Source: Nonomuraea sp. MG754425
GTDB lineage: Bacteria; Actinomycetota; Actinomycetes; Streptosporangiales; Streptosporangiaceae
DNA length: 63,542 bases
NCBI RefSeq assembly: GCF_021699195.1
Contig: NZ_SSXE01000072.1
Span: 1 to 63,542, forward strand
Direction: 5' to 3'
In this document: piece by piece, positions 41,937-50,335 of the stretch
How positions within the stretch are numbered: position 1 is the stretch's first letter
Layout of the letters: the number at the start of each line of letters is the position of its first letter
Made by a program: the position numbers and the translations under genes
The notes under the pieces: generated by a model
Databases searched by the model: none
What the model was told of the DNA's origin: nothing
Seen by the model: the letters and a program-made list of their open reading frames with translations, nothing else

Positions 41937-42381
41937 CCAGGCGGCCGCCGGTGACAGGGGGTCGTGCCCGCTCACGGCCCAGGCCCTCGCCGAGGTCACG
42001 GACCTGCGGTGGGAGCTGAAGGAGCGGCTCGACGAGCACCCGCTGGAGACGGCGGAGTCGATCAAGGCGATGGTCTGCCTCTACACGGCGGCCGACGCCC
42101 CCCAGGAGGGCTCCGATCCGCTGACGATGCGGGTCGACCTGGTCGAGGGCGCGGACTCCGCCGTGATCAGGAAGAACTTCACCGACACCTGCGCCGGGAA
42201 CGGGGGCGAGGTGCGGGACGTCTCCGGCGCGCGGGTCTGCGACCGGAACGGGTCGGTCGTGGAGGGGCAGGCCGGCACGGGGGAGCGGGCGATCGACGTC
42301 TACTGGGTCAACGCCGACACCTCCACGGCCACCAGGTTCAGCCCGGTCTTCCCCCGGATCCTCGCGGCGGTCTCCGGCTAG
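41866..42381 (+). CDS. Exported lipoprotein, 171 aa
   Basis: The signal peptide MARSVPFAPVLVAILLAGC ends in lipobox L-A-G-C. The mature part is acidic with three further Cys (SCPLTAQ, MVCLYTA, TCAGNGG, ARVCDRN) that suit two disulfides. It resembles the many actinobacterial DUF3558-like surface lipoproteins in size and Cys pattern but I cannot confirm the family. GGAAAGGAAGACCGC lies before the ATG. Confidence 0.75.
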   Translation: MARSVPFAPVLVAILLAGCGSSPDQAAAGDRGSCPLTAQALAEVTDLRWELKERLDEHPLETAESIKAMVCLYTAADAPQEGSDPLTMRVDLVEGADSAVIRKNFTDTCAGNGGEVRDVSGARVCDRNGSVVEGQAGTGERAIDVYWVNADTSTATRFSPVFPRILAAVSG

Positions 42382-42434
42382 CGCCGCCCCGTCCGACCTC
42401 AAGAGAAACCGATTCCAAGAGAAGGGAACGTTCC

Positions 42435-42848
42435 ATGAGAAAGTCCATCGGGACGGTCGTCGCCGTCCTCGTCCTCGTCATCGGCCTGGCGTCGCCGGCC
42501 GGCGCCGCCTCCCTCGACGAGAAGACGTTCACCTGGAAGCGCCCCATGGCGGCGGGCGACTGCCAGATCTCCTCCGGTGCGACGTGGACGCTGTACTCGA
42601 ACGGCGCGGCGCGCCTCGACGCCACGGTGTTCAGCCTCGACGGCGACGACGCCTGGTTGATGTGGGCGCGGCTGCTGGACGAGGACCGCGCCGTGCTCGG
42701 TGAGATCCGGGTGTCCGGGAGCAACAGCACCAAGTTCGTCAAGAACCTGCCCGTCCAGTTCCGGAAGTACCGCTGGCTCGCCGACGGCCGCTTCGACCCG
42801 GACCTGTTCGACCTCGTCGAGTACGTGTCGCTGAGCAAGCACTGCTGA
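42435..42848 (+). CDS. Small secreted protein (DUF6294-like), 137 aa
   Basis: Signal peptide of ~25 residues (VLVLVIGLASPAGA-ASLD) followed by a compact 110-residue beta-rich domain starting FTWKRPMAAGDCQISSGATW. Two Cys (in GDCQIS and the C-terminal LSKHC) probably pair. AAGGGAACG lies before the ATG. It belongs to the run of exported products between 41.5 and 43.2 kb and follows the lipoprotein by 53 bases. Confidence 0.75.
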   Translation: MRKSIGTVVAVLVLVIGLASPAGAASLDEKTFTWKRPMAAGDCQISSGATWTLYSNGAARLDATVFSLDGDDAWLMWARLLDEDRAVLGEIRVSGSNSTKFVKNLPVQFRKYRWLADGRFDPDLFDLVEYVSLSKHC

Positions 42849-42885
42849 TCAAGCCCGACCCGAGCCACCATCAAAGGAAAGAATC

Positions 42886-43244
42886 ATGAAATATGCCACC
42901 GTCGGAACGGCCGCCCTCGCTGCGGCGGCTCTGACCATCGCCCTCTCGCCCGCCCAAGCCTCAGCCTCAGCCTTAACCTCGGACTCAGTCTCGGCCTTAA
43001 CCACCGTCGCCACCGCGCCGCCACCGGACACCTGCCTGGCCGGCTTCGTCTGGCGGGAGGCGCGGCCCGCCGACCACGTCTGCGTGACCCCGAAGGTCCG
43101 TGAGCGGACCGCGGTGGAGAACCCGGCAGGTTCGACTGCTCGACCCCGGGCAAGCCGGCCAACGCCTACGCCCGCGCCCAGGACGTCATGTCCGGCCGCT
43201 GGTCTGCCAGCGTCCCGGTCCGTGTCGGCTGCGCCGTCTACTGA
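42886..43244 (+). pseudogene. Secreted Cys-rich protein gene with an internal frameshift
   Basis: ATG at 42886 with AAAGGAAAG ahead of it opens a signal peptide (TAALAAAALTIALSPAQASA) and the repeat-like motif DTCLAGFVWREARPADHVC, typical of small actinobacterial secreted proteins. Near 43120-43130 the frame changes: the natural ending RFDCSTPGKPANAYARAQDV then VGCAVY with TGA at 43242-43244 is read one frame over. As sequenced, the first frame runs on antisense to the next gene. A base change in the assembly is an alternative. Confidence 0.7.
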
Positions 43245-44626
43245 CCCTCCGCGCCGCGCCGCCCGCACGTCCTGCGTACCGACAGGGCGGCGGCCACGCA
43301 GGCGAGCGGGATGGCGGGCAGGACGTAGCGGTGGTCGAAGTCGAGCGCCGCCACCGGGCCGACGAGCAGGAACACGGCGAACGACCACGGCAGCAGCGCG
43401 GGCCGCCGCCGTCCGGCCGAGCCCAGCGCGCCGGCCAGCAGCAGCACGCCGAAGAGCGGGCCGTGCAGGAACCACGGGTAGGGGTAGGCGGCCAGGATCG
43501 ACCCGAACGGCTCGACCGAGCTCATGCCACGGATGTCCGGGTCGTACTCCCGCCTGACCTCGCCGATGAGCGCGTGCTCCTCGGGCAGCGTCCAGGAGCC
43601 GTGCGGGAAGGTCGTGGCGGGGCGGACCCGCTTGGGGTGGGCGACCGGTTCCCAGGTGAAGGCGAGCGAGGTGTCCCTGACGATCTCGCGCAGGTAGTCG
43701 AGCGGCTGGGCGGCGATCGCCCGGACGGCGAACGTCCTGGCCAGGTCGTTGTGGGCGAAACGGCCGCCGGGCAGGCGGTTGAGCGAGGCGCCGGGGGCCC
43801 AGACGTACTCGGAGGCGGCGTCCACGACGGTGCCGTTCGGGCACAGCGGGGCCAGCTCGGGCGGCGGCTTGATGATCGAGCAGTCGGCGAAGGTCATGGT
43901 GCGCGCCCACAGGGCCACGCCGTCGGAGCCGCTCAGGGCGAACCTGCCGTGGTGCTGGGCGTACCAGCCGGCATAGGCCAGCAGCGGGAGCGCGCCCGCC
44001 AGCAGCAGGGCCGCCGTCCGCCGCCACGGCGTGCGGCGCAGCACCAGCCAGAGCGCGGCCAGGCCGATCAGCGGCACCGCCGCCGTCCGGGTCAGCCCCG
44101 CCAGGGCGAGCAGGACGCCGGCCACGGCCGCCGCCCGTACGGACACCTCGGGACGCCACATCAGGGCCAGCAGGGCCGCCATCACCAGGACCATCACCTG
44201 GAGGTCCGACAGCACGGCGTGCTCCAGTCGTACGAACGACGGGTCGAACAGCACCGGCACCGTGGCCAGCGACGCTCCCCAGCCGGGCAGCGACCAGCGA
44301 CGCAGCAGTACGTAGCTCAGCACGCCCAGGCCGAGCCCCATCGCGTGCTGCACCCCGACGACCAGTTCCACGCTGTGGAAGGGCCGCAGCAGCCACAGGA
44401 AGATCGAGTAGCCCGCGGGATGGAAGGCCCCCTGCGGACGCAGGTGCACGGCGGTGTCCAGGTACGTGAAGGAGTCGTACCAGTAGAGCTGGGCGGTGTC
44501 GTACCCCAGCATGACCAGCACGCGCAGTGCGGCGGCCAGGACCAGCACGCACGCGAACACCCGGTGCCCGCCGGCCGGGTGCGGGCCCGGACCCGCCAGG
44601 CGGGTCCGGTCGAGGATGGCCGTCAT
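43238..44626 (-). CDS. GT39/ArnT-like membrane glycosyltransferase
   Basis: 462 aa with about 11 membrane segments. YWYDSFTYLDTAVHLRPQGA in the first external loop carries the acidic residues where ArnT/PMT-type enzymes bind lipid-linked sugar phosphate, and HPAGYSIFLWLLRP fits the same group. It should transfer a sugar from polyprenyl phosphate to an envelope acceptor outside the membrane. It converges on the secreted-protein pseudogene with a 7-base overlap of ends and is divergent from the two-component pair. Confidence 0.85.
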   Translation of the reverse strand: MTAILDRTRLAGPGPHPAGGHRVFACVLVLAAALRVLVMLGYDTAQLYWYDSFTYLDTAVHLRPQGAFHPAGYSIFLWLLRPFHSVELVVGVQHAMGLGLGVLSYVLLRRWSLPGWGASLATVPVLFDPSFVRLEHAVLSDLQVMVLVMAALLALMWRPEVSVRAAAVAGVLLALAGLTRTAAVPLIGLAALWLVLRRTPWRRTAALLLAGALPLLAYAGWYAQHHGRFALSGSDGVALWARTMTFADCSIIKPPPELAPLCPNGTVVDAASEYVWAPGASLNRLPGGRFAHNDLARTFAVRAIAAQPLDYLREIVRDTSLAFTWEPVAHPKRVRPATTFPHGSWTLPEEHALIGEVRREYDPDIRGMSSVEPFGSILAAYPYPWFLHGPLFGVLLLAGALGSAGRRRPALLPWSFAVFLLVGPVAALDFDHRYVLPAIPLACVAAALSVRRTCGRRGAEGQ

Positions 44627-44776
44627 GACTCTCCCTGGCGCGGGCCGGGCGGATCCCGGCCGTAGGGGAGGTAGTCCAGCCGGTGGCCGATAACCTGGCC
44701 GTCACCGATTTGGGTTATGCCGGCGTTATGCGGTTCGGTCCAGACTGGCGGCATTTACGATCTTTTGGGGGACGTG

Positions 44777-45433
44777 GTGCGTGTTCTGGTGGCCGAGGAC
44801 GAGCGCATGCTCGCCGACTCGATCGCCGAGGGGTTACGCGGGGAGGCGCTGGCCGTCGACGTCGCCTACGACGGGGAGGCGGCCCTCGAACGCCTCGGCG
44901 TCCACGACTACGACGTGCTGATCCTCGACCGGGACCTGCCGCTGGTGCACGGGGACGAGGTGTGCAGGCAGGTGGCCGGGCAGGGCCGGCTCGTGCGGGT
45001 GCTCATGCTGACCGCCGCGGCCGACGTGCGCTCCCGGGTGTCCGGACTGTCGCTGGGGGCCGACGACTACCTGCCCAAGCCGTTCGCGTTCGAGGAACTG
45101 GTGGCCCGGGTGCACGCGCTCGGCCGGCGGGCCAGGCGGGCCGACCCGCCGATGCTGGAGCGCGCCGGGGTGCGGCTGGACTGGGCGCACCGGCAGGTGT
45201 TCAGGGACGGCCGGTACGTGCCGCTGGCGCGCAAGGAGTTCGGGCTGCTGGCCGAACTGCTGCGCGCCCAGGGCGCGGTGGTCTCGGCCGAGACGCTGCT
45301 GGAGAAGGTGTGGGACGAGCACATAGACCCGTTCACGAACACGGTGCGGACCACGATGATGAAGCTGCGCAGGAAGCTCGGCGAGCCGCAGGTCATCGAG
45401 ACCGTGCCGGGATCGGGGTATCGCATCCCATGA
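44777..45433 (+). CDS. OmpR/PhoB-family response regulator
   Basis: A receiver domain (residues 1-115) with phospho-acceptor Asp51 (VLILDRDLPLVHG), Thr in LMLTAAA and Lys in LPKPFAF; then a winged-helix DNA-binding domain (~125-215: LARKEFGLLAELLRAQGAVV, DPFTNTVRTTMMKLRRKLG, TVPGSGYRIP). Start GTG at 44777 follows GGGGG; GTG one codon earlier is possible. Its stop overlaps the kinase start (ATGA). Confidence 0.94.
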   Translation: MRVLVAEDERMLADSIAEGLRGEALAVDVAYDGEAALERLGVHDYDVLILDRDLPLVHGDEVCRQVAGQGRLVRVLMLTAAADVRSRVSGLSLGADDYLPKPFAFEELVARVHALGRRARRADPPMLERAGVRLDWAHRQVFRDGRYVPLARKEFGLLAELLRAQGAVVSAETLLEKVWDEHIDPFTNTVRTTMMKLRRKLGEPQVIETVPGSGYRIP

Positions 45434-46599
45434 GCATGCGGCTGCGGTTCGCGCTGGCCTGCGCGGGCGTGTTCCTCGTGATCGCCGGTGCCGCCCTGGT
45501 CACCGTCTATCTCGTCGTCCAGGCGAGCCTGCAGTACCGGGCGAGCGTGTTCACCCCGCAGGTCATCACGGTCCGGCACGAGCCGTGGGGCTGGTTGACG
45601 GGCGGGCGGTTCGGGCAGGAATACGAGTTCGCCCGGGGGTTCGCCCTCCGTACCCACGCCACCTACCAGGACAGCGTCCTCGGCAACCTGCGCACCGCCG
45701 GCGGGCTCGCGCTGCTCGGCGGCACCGGGCTCGCCTTCGTGGTGGGCTGGCGGACGGCCGGCGTCGTGCTGCGCCCGCTCAGGGACGTCACCGACACCGC
45801 CCGCCGCATCGCCCAGAGCCACGACCTGAGCGAGCGCATCGGCTACGCGGGCCCGCGCGACGAGATCAAGGAGCTGACCGACAGCTACGACACGATGCTC
45901 GGCCGCCTGGCCCGCTCGTTCGACGGGCAGCGCCGTTTCGTCGCCAACGCCTCGCACGAGCTGCGCACCCCGATCACCATCAACCGGACGCTCGTGGACG
46001 TGGCCGTGCGGCGGCCGGACGCGACCGACGACGTCAAGCGGCTCGGCGAGTCGCTGCTGCTGGTCAACGCCCGCAACGAGCGCCTCATCGACGGCCTGCT
46101 CGCGCTGGCCGAGGGCGAGCAGGCGGTGCTGGACCGGCGGCCGTTCGACCTGACGGACGTGGCCGAGCACGTCCTCGACCAGGCGGCGGGCGAGGCGGCC
46201 GAGCGGGAGGTCGTCATCCACCGGCTGCTCGACCCCGCTCCGACGGCGGGCGAGGCGGTGCTGGTCGAGCGGCTGGTGCAGAACCTCGTGGAGAACGCCA
46301 TCCGGCACAACCAGCCCAGGGGCGAGGTGTGGGTGACGACACGGCGGCGGGCCGAGCGGGTCGAGCTGGTCGTGGCCAACACGGGGCTGCAGGTGCCGCC
46401 GTACGAGATCGAGGCGATCTTCGAGCCGTTCCGGCGGTTGCACGGTGACCGGCTGCGCTCCGACCGGGGCAGCGGGCTGGGGTTGTCGATCGTCCGGGTG
46501 ATCGCCGAGGCGCACGACGGGACGGTGACCGCCACGCCGCGGGAGGAGGGCGGGCTGACGATCACGGTCGAACTGCCCGCCGATCAGGCCCGCTCCTGA
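45430..46599 (+). CDS. Sensor histidine kinase (OmpR-partner type)
   Basis: Two membrane helices (residues ~8-32 and 92-112) flank a short outer domain, then HAMP (~112-165), HisKA with phospho-His176 in VANASHELRTP, and an ATPase domain with N box LVENAIRHNQP, G1-like VANTGLQVP and G2 GSGLGLSIV. It phosphorylates the response regulator encoded just upstream. The sensed signal is unknown; the divergent GT39-like enzyme suggests an envelope link. Confidence 0.94.
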   Translation: MSMRLRFALACAGVFLVIAGAALVTVYLVVQASLQYRASVFTPQVITVRHEPWGWLTGGRFGQEYEFARGFALRTHATYQDSVLGNLRTAGGLALLGGTGLAFVVGWRTAGVVLRPLRDVTDTARRIAQSHDLSERIGYAGPRDEIKELTDSYDTMLGRLARSFDGQRRFVANASHELRTPITINRTLVDVAVRRPDATDDVKRLGESLLLVNARNERLIDGLLALAEGEQAVLDRRPFDLTDVAEHVLDQAAGEAAEREVVIHRLLDPAPTAGEAVLVERLVQNLVENAIRHNQPRGEVWVTTRRRAERVELVVANTGLQVPPYEIEAIFEPFRRLHGDRLRSDRGSGLGLSIVRVIAEAHDGTVTATPREEGGLTITVELPADQARS

Positions 46600-46607
46600 C
46601 GGACCGG

Positions 46608-47405
46608 TCAGGACTCGCCGAGGTCGGTGCAGTACGCGATCGTCGCGTCGTCCGCCGCCACCCCGTGGCGGGCCTCCGCCGCCCGGACCCGGCGGATGAT
46701 CTCGGCCGGCCCGCTCGACGCTAGCACGGACAGTACCTCCGGCCAGCCGGCGAGCGCGAACGGGTCCACGAGGCGGCCGGCCCCGTTGCTGAGCAGGGCG
46801 GCGCCGGTCACCTCGGAGATCGGGCGACTGCCGCTGATCGCCTCGTCGGCGGCCCGGGGGTCGTCCTTGGCCACCCAGAAGCCGCCCGGCCGGTTCCGGT
46901 TGGCGCGCAGGTCCCGCAGGATCCGGCGGTACTCCTCGCTCCCCTCGGCGGCGGCCTTGAGCGCGGGCTCGTACGAGCGGCTGATGACCACCTCCCGGGG
47001 GTCGGTGACGACCAGCGGCGGGCCGTCCGCCCGGTCGAGGAGGAGGGCCGCGTCACCGAGCACCAGGTGCTCGACCCGGCCGCCGGACACGCGCAGGAGG
47101 GCCACGGCCGCGCACGGGCTGATGGGGTCGGCGACGTCGCAGGTGTCGCGGTGGGCATCCGTCACCCGCTCGACGGCCTCGGCGAGCAGCGCGGGCAGGC
47201 CGCGGTCGGGTACGAGTGACAGCAGGCCGAGCAGGGTGCCGCCGAGGCGGTGGGCGTACCAGGCCACGTCGTGCCGGCAGATCGCCGCGCTGCCGGGGAT
47301 GGCGGCGCCGTCGGTCAGCACGACCGCGTTCGGTGTGACGCCGGTGAAGTCCTCGTTCCTCCGGCCGGGCCGTCCGGCGGCCACGCTCGTCATCGTCACC
47401 CGCAT
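46608..47405 (-). CDS. PP2C-like serine/threonine phosphatase-type protein
   Basis: 265 aa, cytosolic. The metal-binding motifs of the PPM fold are seen: RRNEDF (Asp19), LTDGAA (Asp32) and near the end VAADDATI. The middle part GGRVEHLVLGDAALLL is also typical. There is no kinase gene nearby. Related proteins in actinobacteria are annotated as hypothetical phosphatases; partner unknown. It converges on the histidine kinase with 8 bases between stops. Confidence 0.8.
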   Translation of the reverse strand: MRVTMTSVAAGRPGRRNEDFTGVTPNAVVLTDGAAIPGSAAICRHDVAWYAHRLGGTLLGLLSLVPDRGLPALLAEAVERVTDAHRDTCDVADPISPCAAVALLRVSGGRVEHLVLGDAALLLDRADGPPLVVTDPREVVISRSYEPALKAAAEGSEEYRRILRDLRANRNRPGGFWVAKDDPRAADEAISGSRPISEVTGAALLSNGAGRLVDPFALAGWPEVLSVLASSGPAEIIRRVRAAEARHGVAADDATIAYCTDLGES

Positions 47406-47515
47406 GCCGTGTCCCAGCCCTCCGGTTGATCAAGGTTTTCACCCTAACAACCGGTGATTTACACCTTTCGACCAGGGGCTTTTCCAGGGGAAGGTGTGGT
47501 GCTAAACGTGCTTTG

Positions 47516-47529
47516 TGCACGTTCGTGCA
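47516..47529. promoter_or_regulatory. Palindrome TGCACGTTCGTGCA, candidate SorC-regulator operator
   Basis: Two 6-base arms with a 2-base centre, followed 4 bases later by TTGTTGACC, and preceded by ACGTGCTTTG. It lies in the 195-base space before the FAD oxidoreductase gene and is a good candidate site for the SorC-type regulator at 50301. Confidence 0.5.
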
Positions 47530-47600
47530 GATTTGTTGACCATACGTTCACAGGCGCGTCACAGTGGCGCGACACCCGAGCACTGGAACAAGGAGTGCCT

Positions 47601-49022
47601 GTGACAACTCTCCGCTATGCACGTGATATCCCGGTCAGCGACGCCACCGACGTCCTCGTCGTGGGCGGCGGGCCCGCGGGGCTCGCGGCGGCCATCGCGG
47701 CGGCCCGCGCGGGGGCGTCCGTACGGATCGTCGAGCGCTTCGGCTTCCTCGGCGGAAACCTGACCGCCGGGCTGGTCGGCCCCTGCATGACGTCCTTCTC
47801 CCTCGACGGGAGCACGCAACTCGTCCGCGGCGTCTTCGACGAGTTCGTCCGCAGGATGGAGGACGCCGGTGGAGCGGTCCACCCCTCGCGGACCAGGTCG
47901 GGCAGCGAGTACTCCGGATTCATGGTCTTCGGGCACGAGGCCGTGACGCCGTTCGACCCCGAGACGGCCAAGCAGACCGCCATGGAGATGTGCCTGGAGG
48001 CCGGGGTCGAGCTGCTGCTGCACAGCTTCGTCGTCGACACCACCGTGGCGGACGGGCGGGTCACCGGGGTCGTCGTCGCGAACAAGAGCGGGCTGACCCT
48101 GCTGCCCGCCACCGTCACCGTGGACTGCTCCGGCGACGGCGACGTGGCGGCACGCGGCGGCGCCGCCTTCGAGTACGGCCGCTCGGCCGACGGCGAGGTG
48201 CAGCCGATGACGGTGTTCTTCCGGGTGTCGAACGTCGACGACGCCAAGGTGCGGGCCTACCAGGACGCCCACCCCGACGAACTGTTCCCCTACCAGGGCA
48301 TCGTCGAGCGGGCCCGGCGGGAGGGCCGCTTCCCGATACCGCGCCGCGGCGTCCAGTTGTTCAAGACGCTGGAGCCGGGAGTCTGGCGGATCAACACCAC
48401 GCGGGTGCTCGGCATGAACGGCACCGACGCCGGCGACCTGACCCGCGCCGAAGTGCTCGGCCGGCGGCAGGTCAGCCAGTTGATGACGTTCTTCCACGAG
48501 AACCTGCCGGGGCTCGAGGAGGCCAAGCTGCTCGACACCGCCGCCACCGTGGGCGTGCGGGAGAGCCGGCGTATCGTCGGTGAGTACGTCCTGACCTTGG
48601 AGGACCTCATCGACGGGAGACACTTCGACGACGTCGTCGCCGTGGCCGGCTACCCCGTCGACATCCACAGCCCGGTCGACGGCGACGGGCCGTTCGAGGA
48701 CGGCATCCCGCCGACCGCGAACGTCTACGAGATCCCGTTCCGCAGCCTGGTCCCGGCGGAGCTGGACGGCGTCCTCGTGGCCGGACGGTGCGTCTCCGCG
48801 ACGCACGAGGCGCTGGCCGCAGTACGCGTGATGCCGCCGTCGTTCGCGATGGGCGAGGCCGCCGGGCTCGGCGCGGCGATGGCGGCCGGCGCGGGTGTCG
48901 CGCCCCGCCGGGTGGACGTCGTCGAGCTCCAGCGGCGGCTGCTCGCCCAGGGCGCCTACCTCGGCGGCCCGCAGGCCGAGCGCCTGGAGGTCGCGAGCGG
49001 CCGGTCAGGAGGCGGGCGATGA
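47601..49022 (+). CDS. FAD-dependent oxidoreductase (FAD_oxidored family)
   Basis: 473 aa. The N-terminal Rossmann motif VLVVGGGPAGLAAAIAAARA and VDCSGDGDVAARGGAAFEYG (substrate/FAD part) identify the GG-reductase/PF12831-type flavoproteins. GTG at 47601 has AAGGAGTGCCT immediately ahead; the open frame reaches back to 47454 without other support. Its stop overlaps the start of an MHS transporter. The likely role is oxidation or reduction of an imported organic acid or sugar acid; no substrate can be named. Confidence 0.88.
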   Translation: MTTLRYARDIPVSDATDVLVVGGGPAGLAAAIAAARAGASVRIVERFGFLGGNLTAGLVGPCMTSFSLDGSTQLVRGVFDEFVRRMEDAGGAVHPSRTRSGSEYSGFMVFGHEAVTPFDPETAKQTAMEMCLEAGVELLLHSFVVDTTVADGRVTGVVVANKSGLTLLPATVTVDCSGDGDVAARGGAAFEYGRSADGEVQPMTVFFRVSNVDDAKVRAYQDAHPDELFPYQGIVERARREGRFPIPRRGVQLFKTLEPGVWRINTTRVLGMNGTDAGDLTRAEVLGRRQVSQLMTFFHENLPGLEEAKLLDTAATVGVRESRRIVGEYVLTLEDLIDGRHFDDVVAVAGYPVDIHSPVDGDGPFEDGIPPTANVYEIPFRSLVPAELDGVLVAGRCVSATHEALAAVRVMPPSFAMGEAAGLGAAMAAGAGVAPRRVDVVELQRRLLAQGAYLGGPQAERLEVASGRSGGGR

Positions 49023-50335
49023 TCCGCCGCGTGGTCTCGGCGAGCACCATCGGGACCGCGCTCGAATGGTACGACTTCATGTTGTACGGCACCGCGGCCG
49101 CGCTCGTCTTCGGCAAGGTGTTCTTCCCCGAAGGCGACCCGCTCGCGGCGACGCTCGCCTCGCTCGGCACGTTCGCGGTCGGCTTCTTCGCCCGGCCCGT
49201 CGGAGGGCTGCTGTTCGGCCACCTCGGCGACCGCTACGGGCGGCGGTTCGTGCTCGTCGTGACGCTGACGGTGATGGCCGTCTCCTCGACCGCCATCGGC
49301 CTGATCCCCGACTACGGGACGATCGGCGTCGCCGCCCCGGTGCTCCTCGTCCTGCTCCGGGTTACCCAGGGACTCGGCGCCGGCGCCGAGTACGCGGGCG
49401 GCGCGCTGATGGCCGCCGAGCACGCCCCTCCCGGCCGTCGCGGGCTGTTCGCCGCGATCCCGCCCACGGGCAACGCGCTCGGCGTCATCCTCGCCACGCT
49501 GGTGTTCACCCCGTTCACGTGGCTGCCCCAGGAGGCGTTCCTCAGTTGGGGCTGGCGGGTGCCGTTCCTCGTCAGCATCCTGATCCTGCCGCTCGGCCTC
49601 TACATCAGGTCACGGGTCGACGAGACACCGGCGTTCACCGAGACCGTCGAGGCCGGAGGCCGGAGCGACGCGCCGGTCGTCGCGGTCCTGCGGGAGGCGC
49701 CGGGCTCGCTGGTCAAGGGCTTCCTGCTCAGCGTCGGGCCGAACGTCGCGACCTACATCCCCAGCGTCTACGCGCTGTCGTACCTGACCGACAACGTCGG
49801 CCTGGCGGCGGCGGTCGCCACCGGCGGGCTGCTCGTCGCGAACACGATCAAGCTCGTCACGCTGCCGCTGTCCGGCGCGCTGTCCGACCGCTTCGGCCGC
49901 AAGCCGGTGTTCATCGCCGGGGCCACGCTGTGCGCCGCCGCCGCGTTCCCGTTCTTCTGGCTGCTCGACACCGGGAACGTGCCGCTGGTCTGGCTCGCCA
50001 TGATCCTGGTGCTGACGTTCGCGAACGACCTGATGCTCGGATCGCAGGCGGCGATGTTGCCGGAGCAGTTCCCGACCAGGATGCGGTTCACCGGGGTCGC
50101 GGCCAGCCGGGAACTGGCCGCCGCGGTGGCGGGCGGCACCCTGCCGTTCATCGCGGCCTTCCTGACCGCCGGCACGCAGGGCACCTGGGCGATCTCGGCG
50201 CTGATGGTCGTCATGTGCGCCGTCGCGATCGCCGGCGCGCTCGGCGTCAAGGACGGCCGCAGCATCGCCTTCAGCGGCGGCGACGGGGCCGGCGCCCCGC
50301 TCAGGGATACCGCTCCAGCAGAACGTGGGCGGTGA
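49019..50335 (+). CDS. MHS-family MFS symporter
   Basis: 438 aa with 12 membrane segments. STIGTALEWYDFMLYGTAAA is the start signature of metabolite:H+ symporters (shikimate, alpha-ketoglutarate, proline/betaine carriers), and LFGHLGDRYGRRFVLV is motif A. ATG overlaps the FAD gene stop by 4 bases, so the pair is co-translated. It should import the substrate of the oxidoreductase. Its 3' end overlaps the 3' end of the SorC regulator gene by 35 bases on the opposite strand. Confidence 0.92.
   Translation: MIRRVVSASTIGTALEWYDFMLYGTAAALVFGKVFFPEGDPLAATLASLGTFAVGFFARPVGGLLFGHLGDRYGRRFVLVVTLTVMAVSSTAIGLIPDYGTIGVAAPVLLVLLRVTQGLGAGAEYAGGALMAAEHAPPGRRGLFAAIPPTGNALGVILATLVFTPFTWLPQEAFLSWGWRVPFLVSILILPLGLYIRSRVDETPAFTETVEAGGRSDAPVVAVLREAPGSLVKGFLLSVGPNVATYIPSVYALSYLTDNVGLAAAVATGGLLVANTIKLVTLPLSGALSDRFGRKPVFIAGATLCAAAAFPFFWLLDTGNVPLVWLAMILVLTFANDLMLGSQAAMLPEQFPTRMRFTGVAASRELAAAVAGGTLPFIAAFLTAGTQGTWAISALMVVMCAVAIAGALGVKDGRSIAFSGGDGAGAPLRDTAPAERGR

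Noticed and set aside
43100..44665. 521-codon + frame opposite the glycosyltransferase
   Set aside because: Gly/Arg/Gln-rich antisense product; the minus gene has coherent membrane helices.
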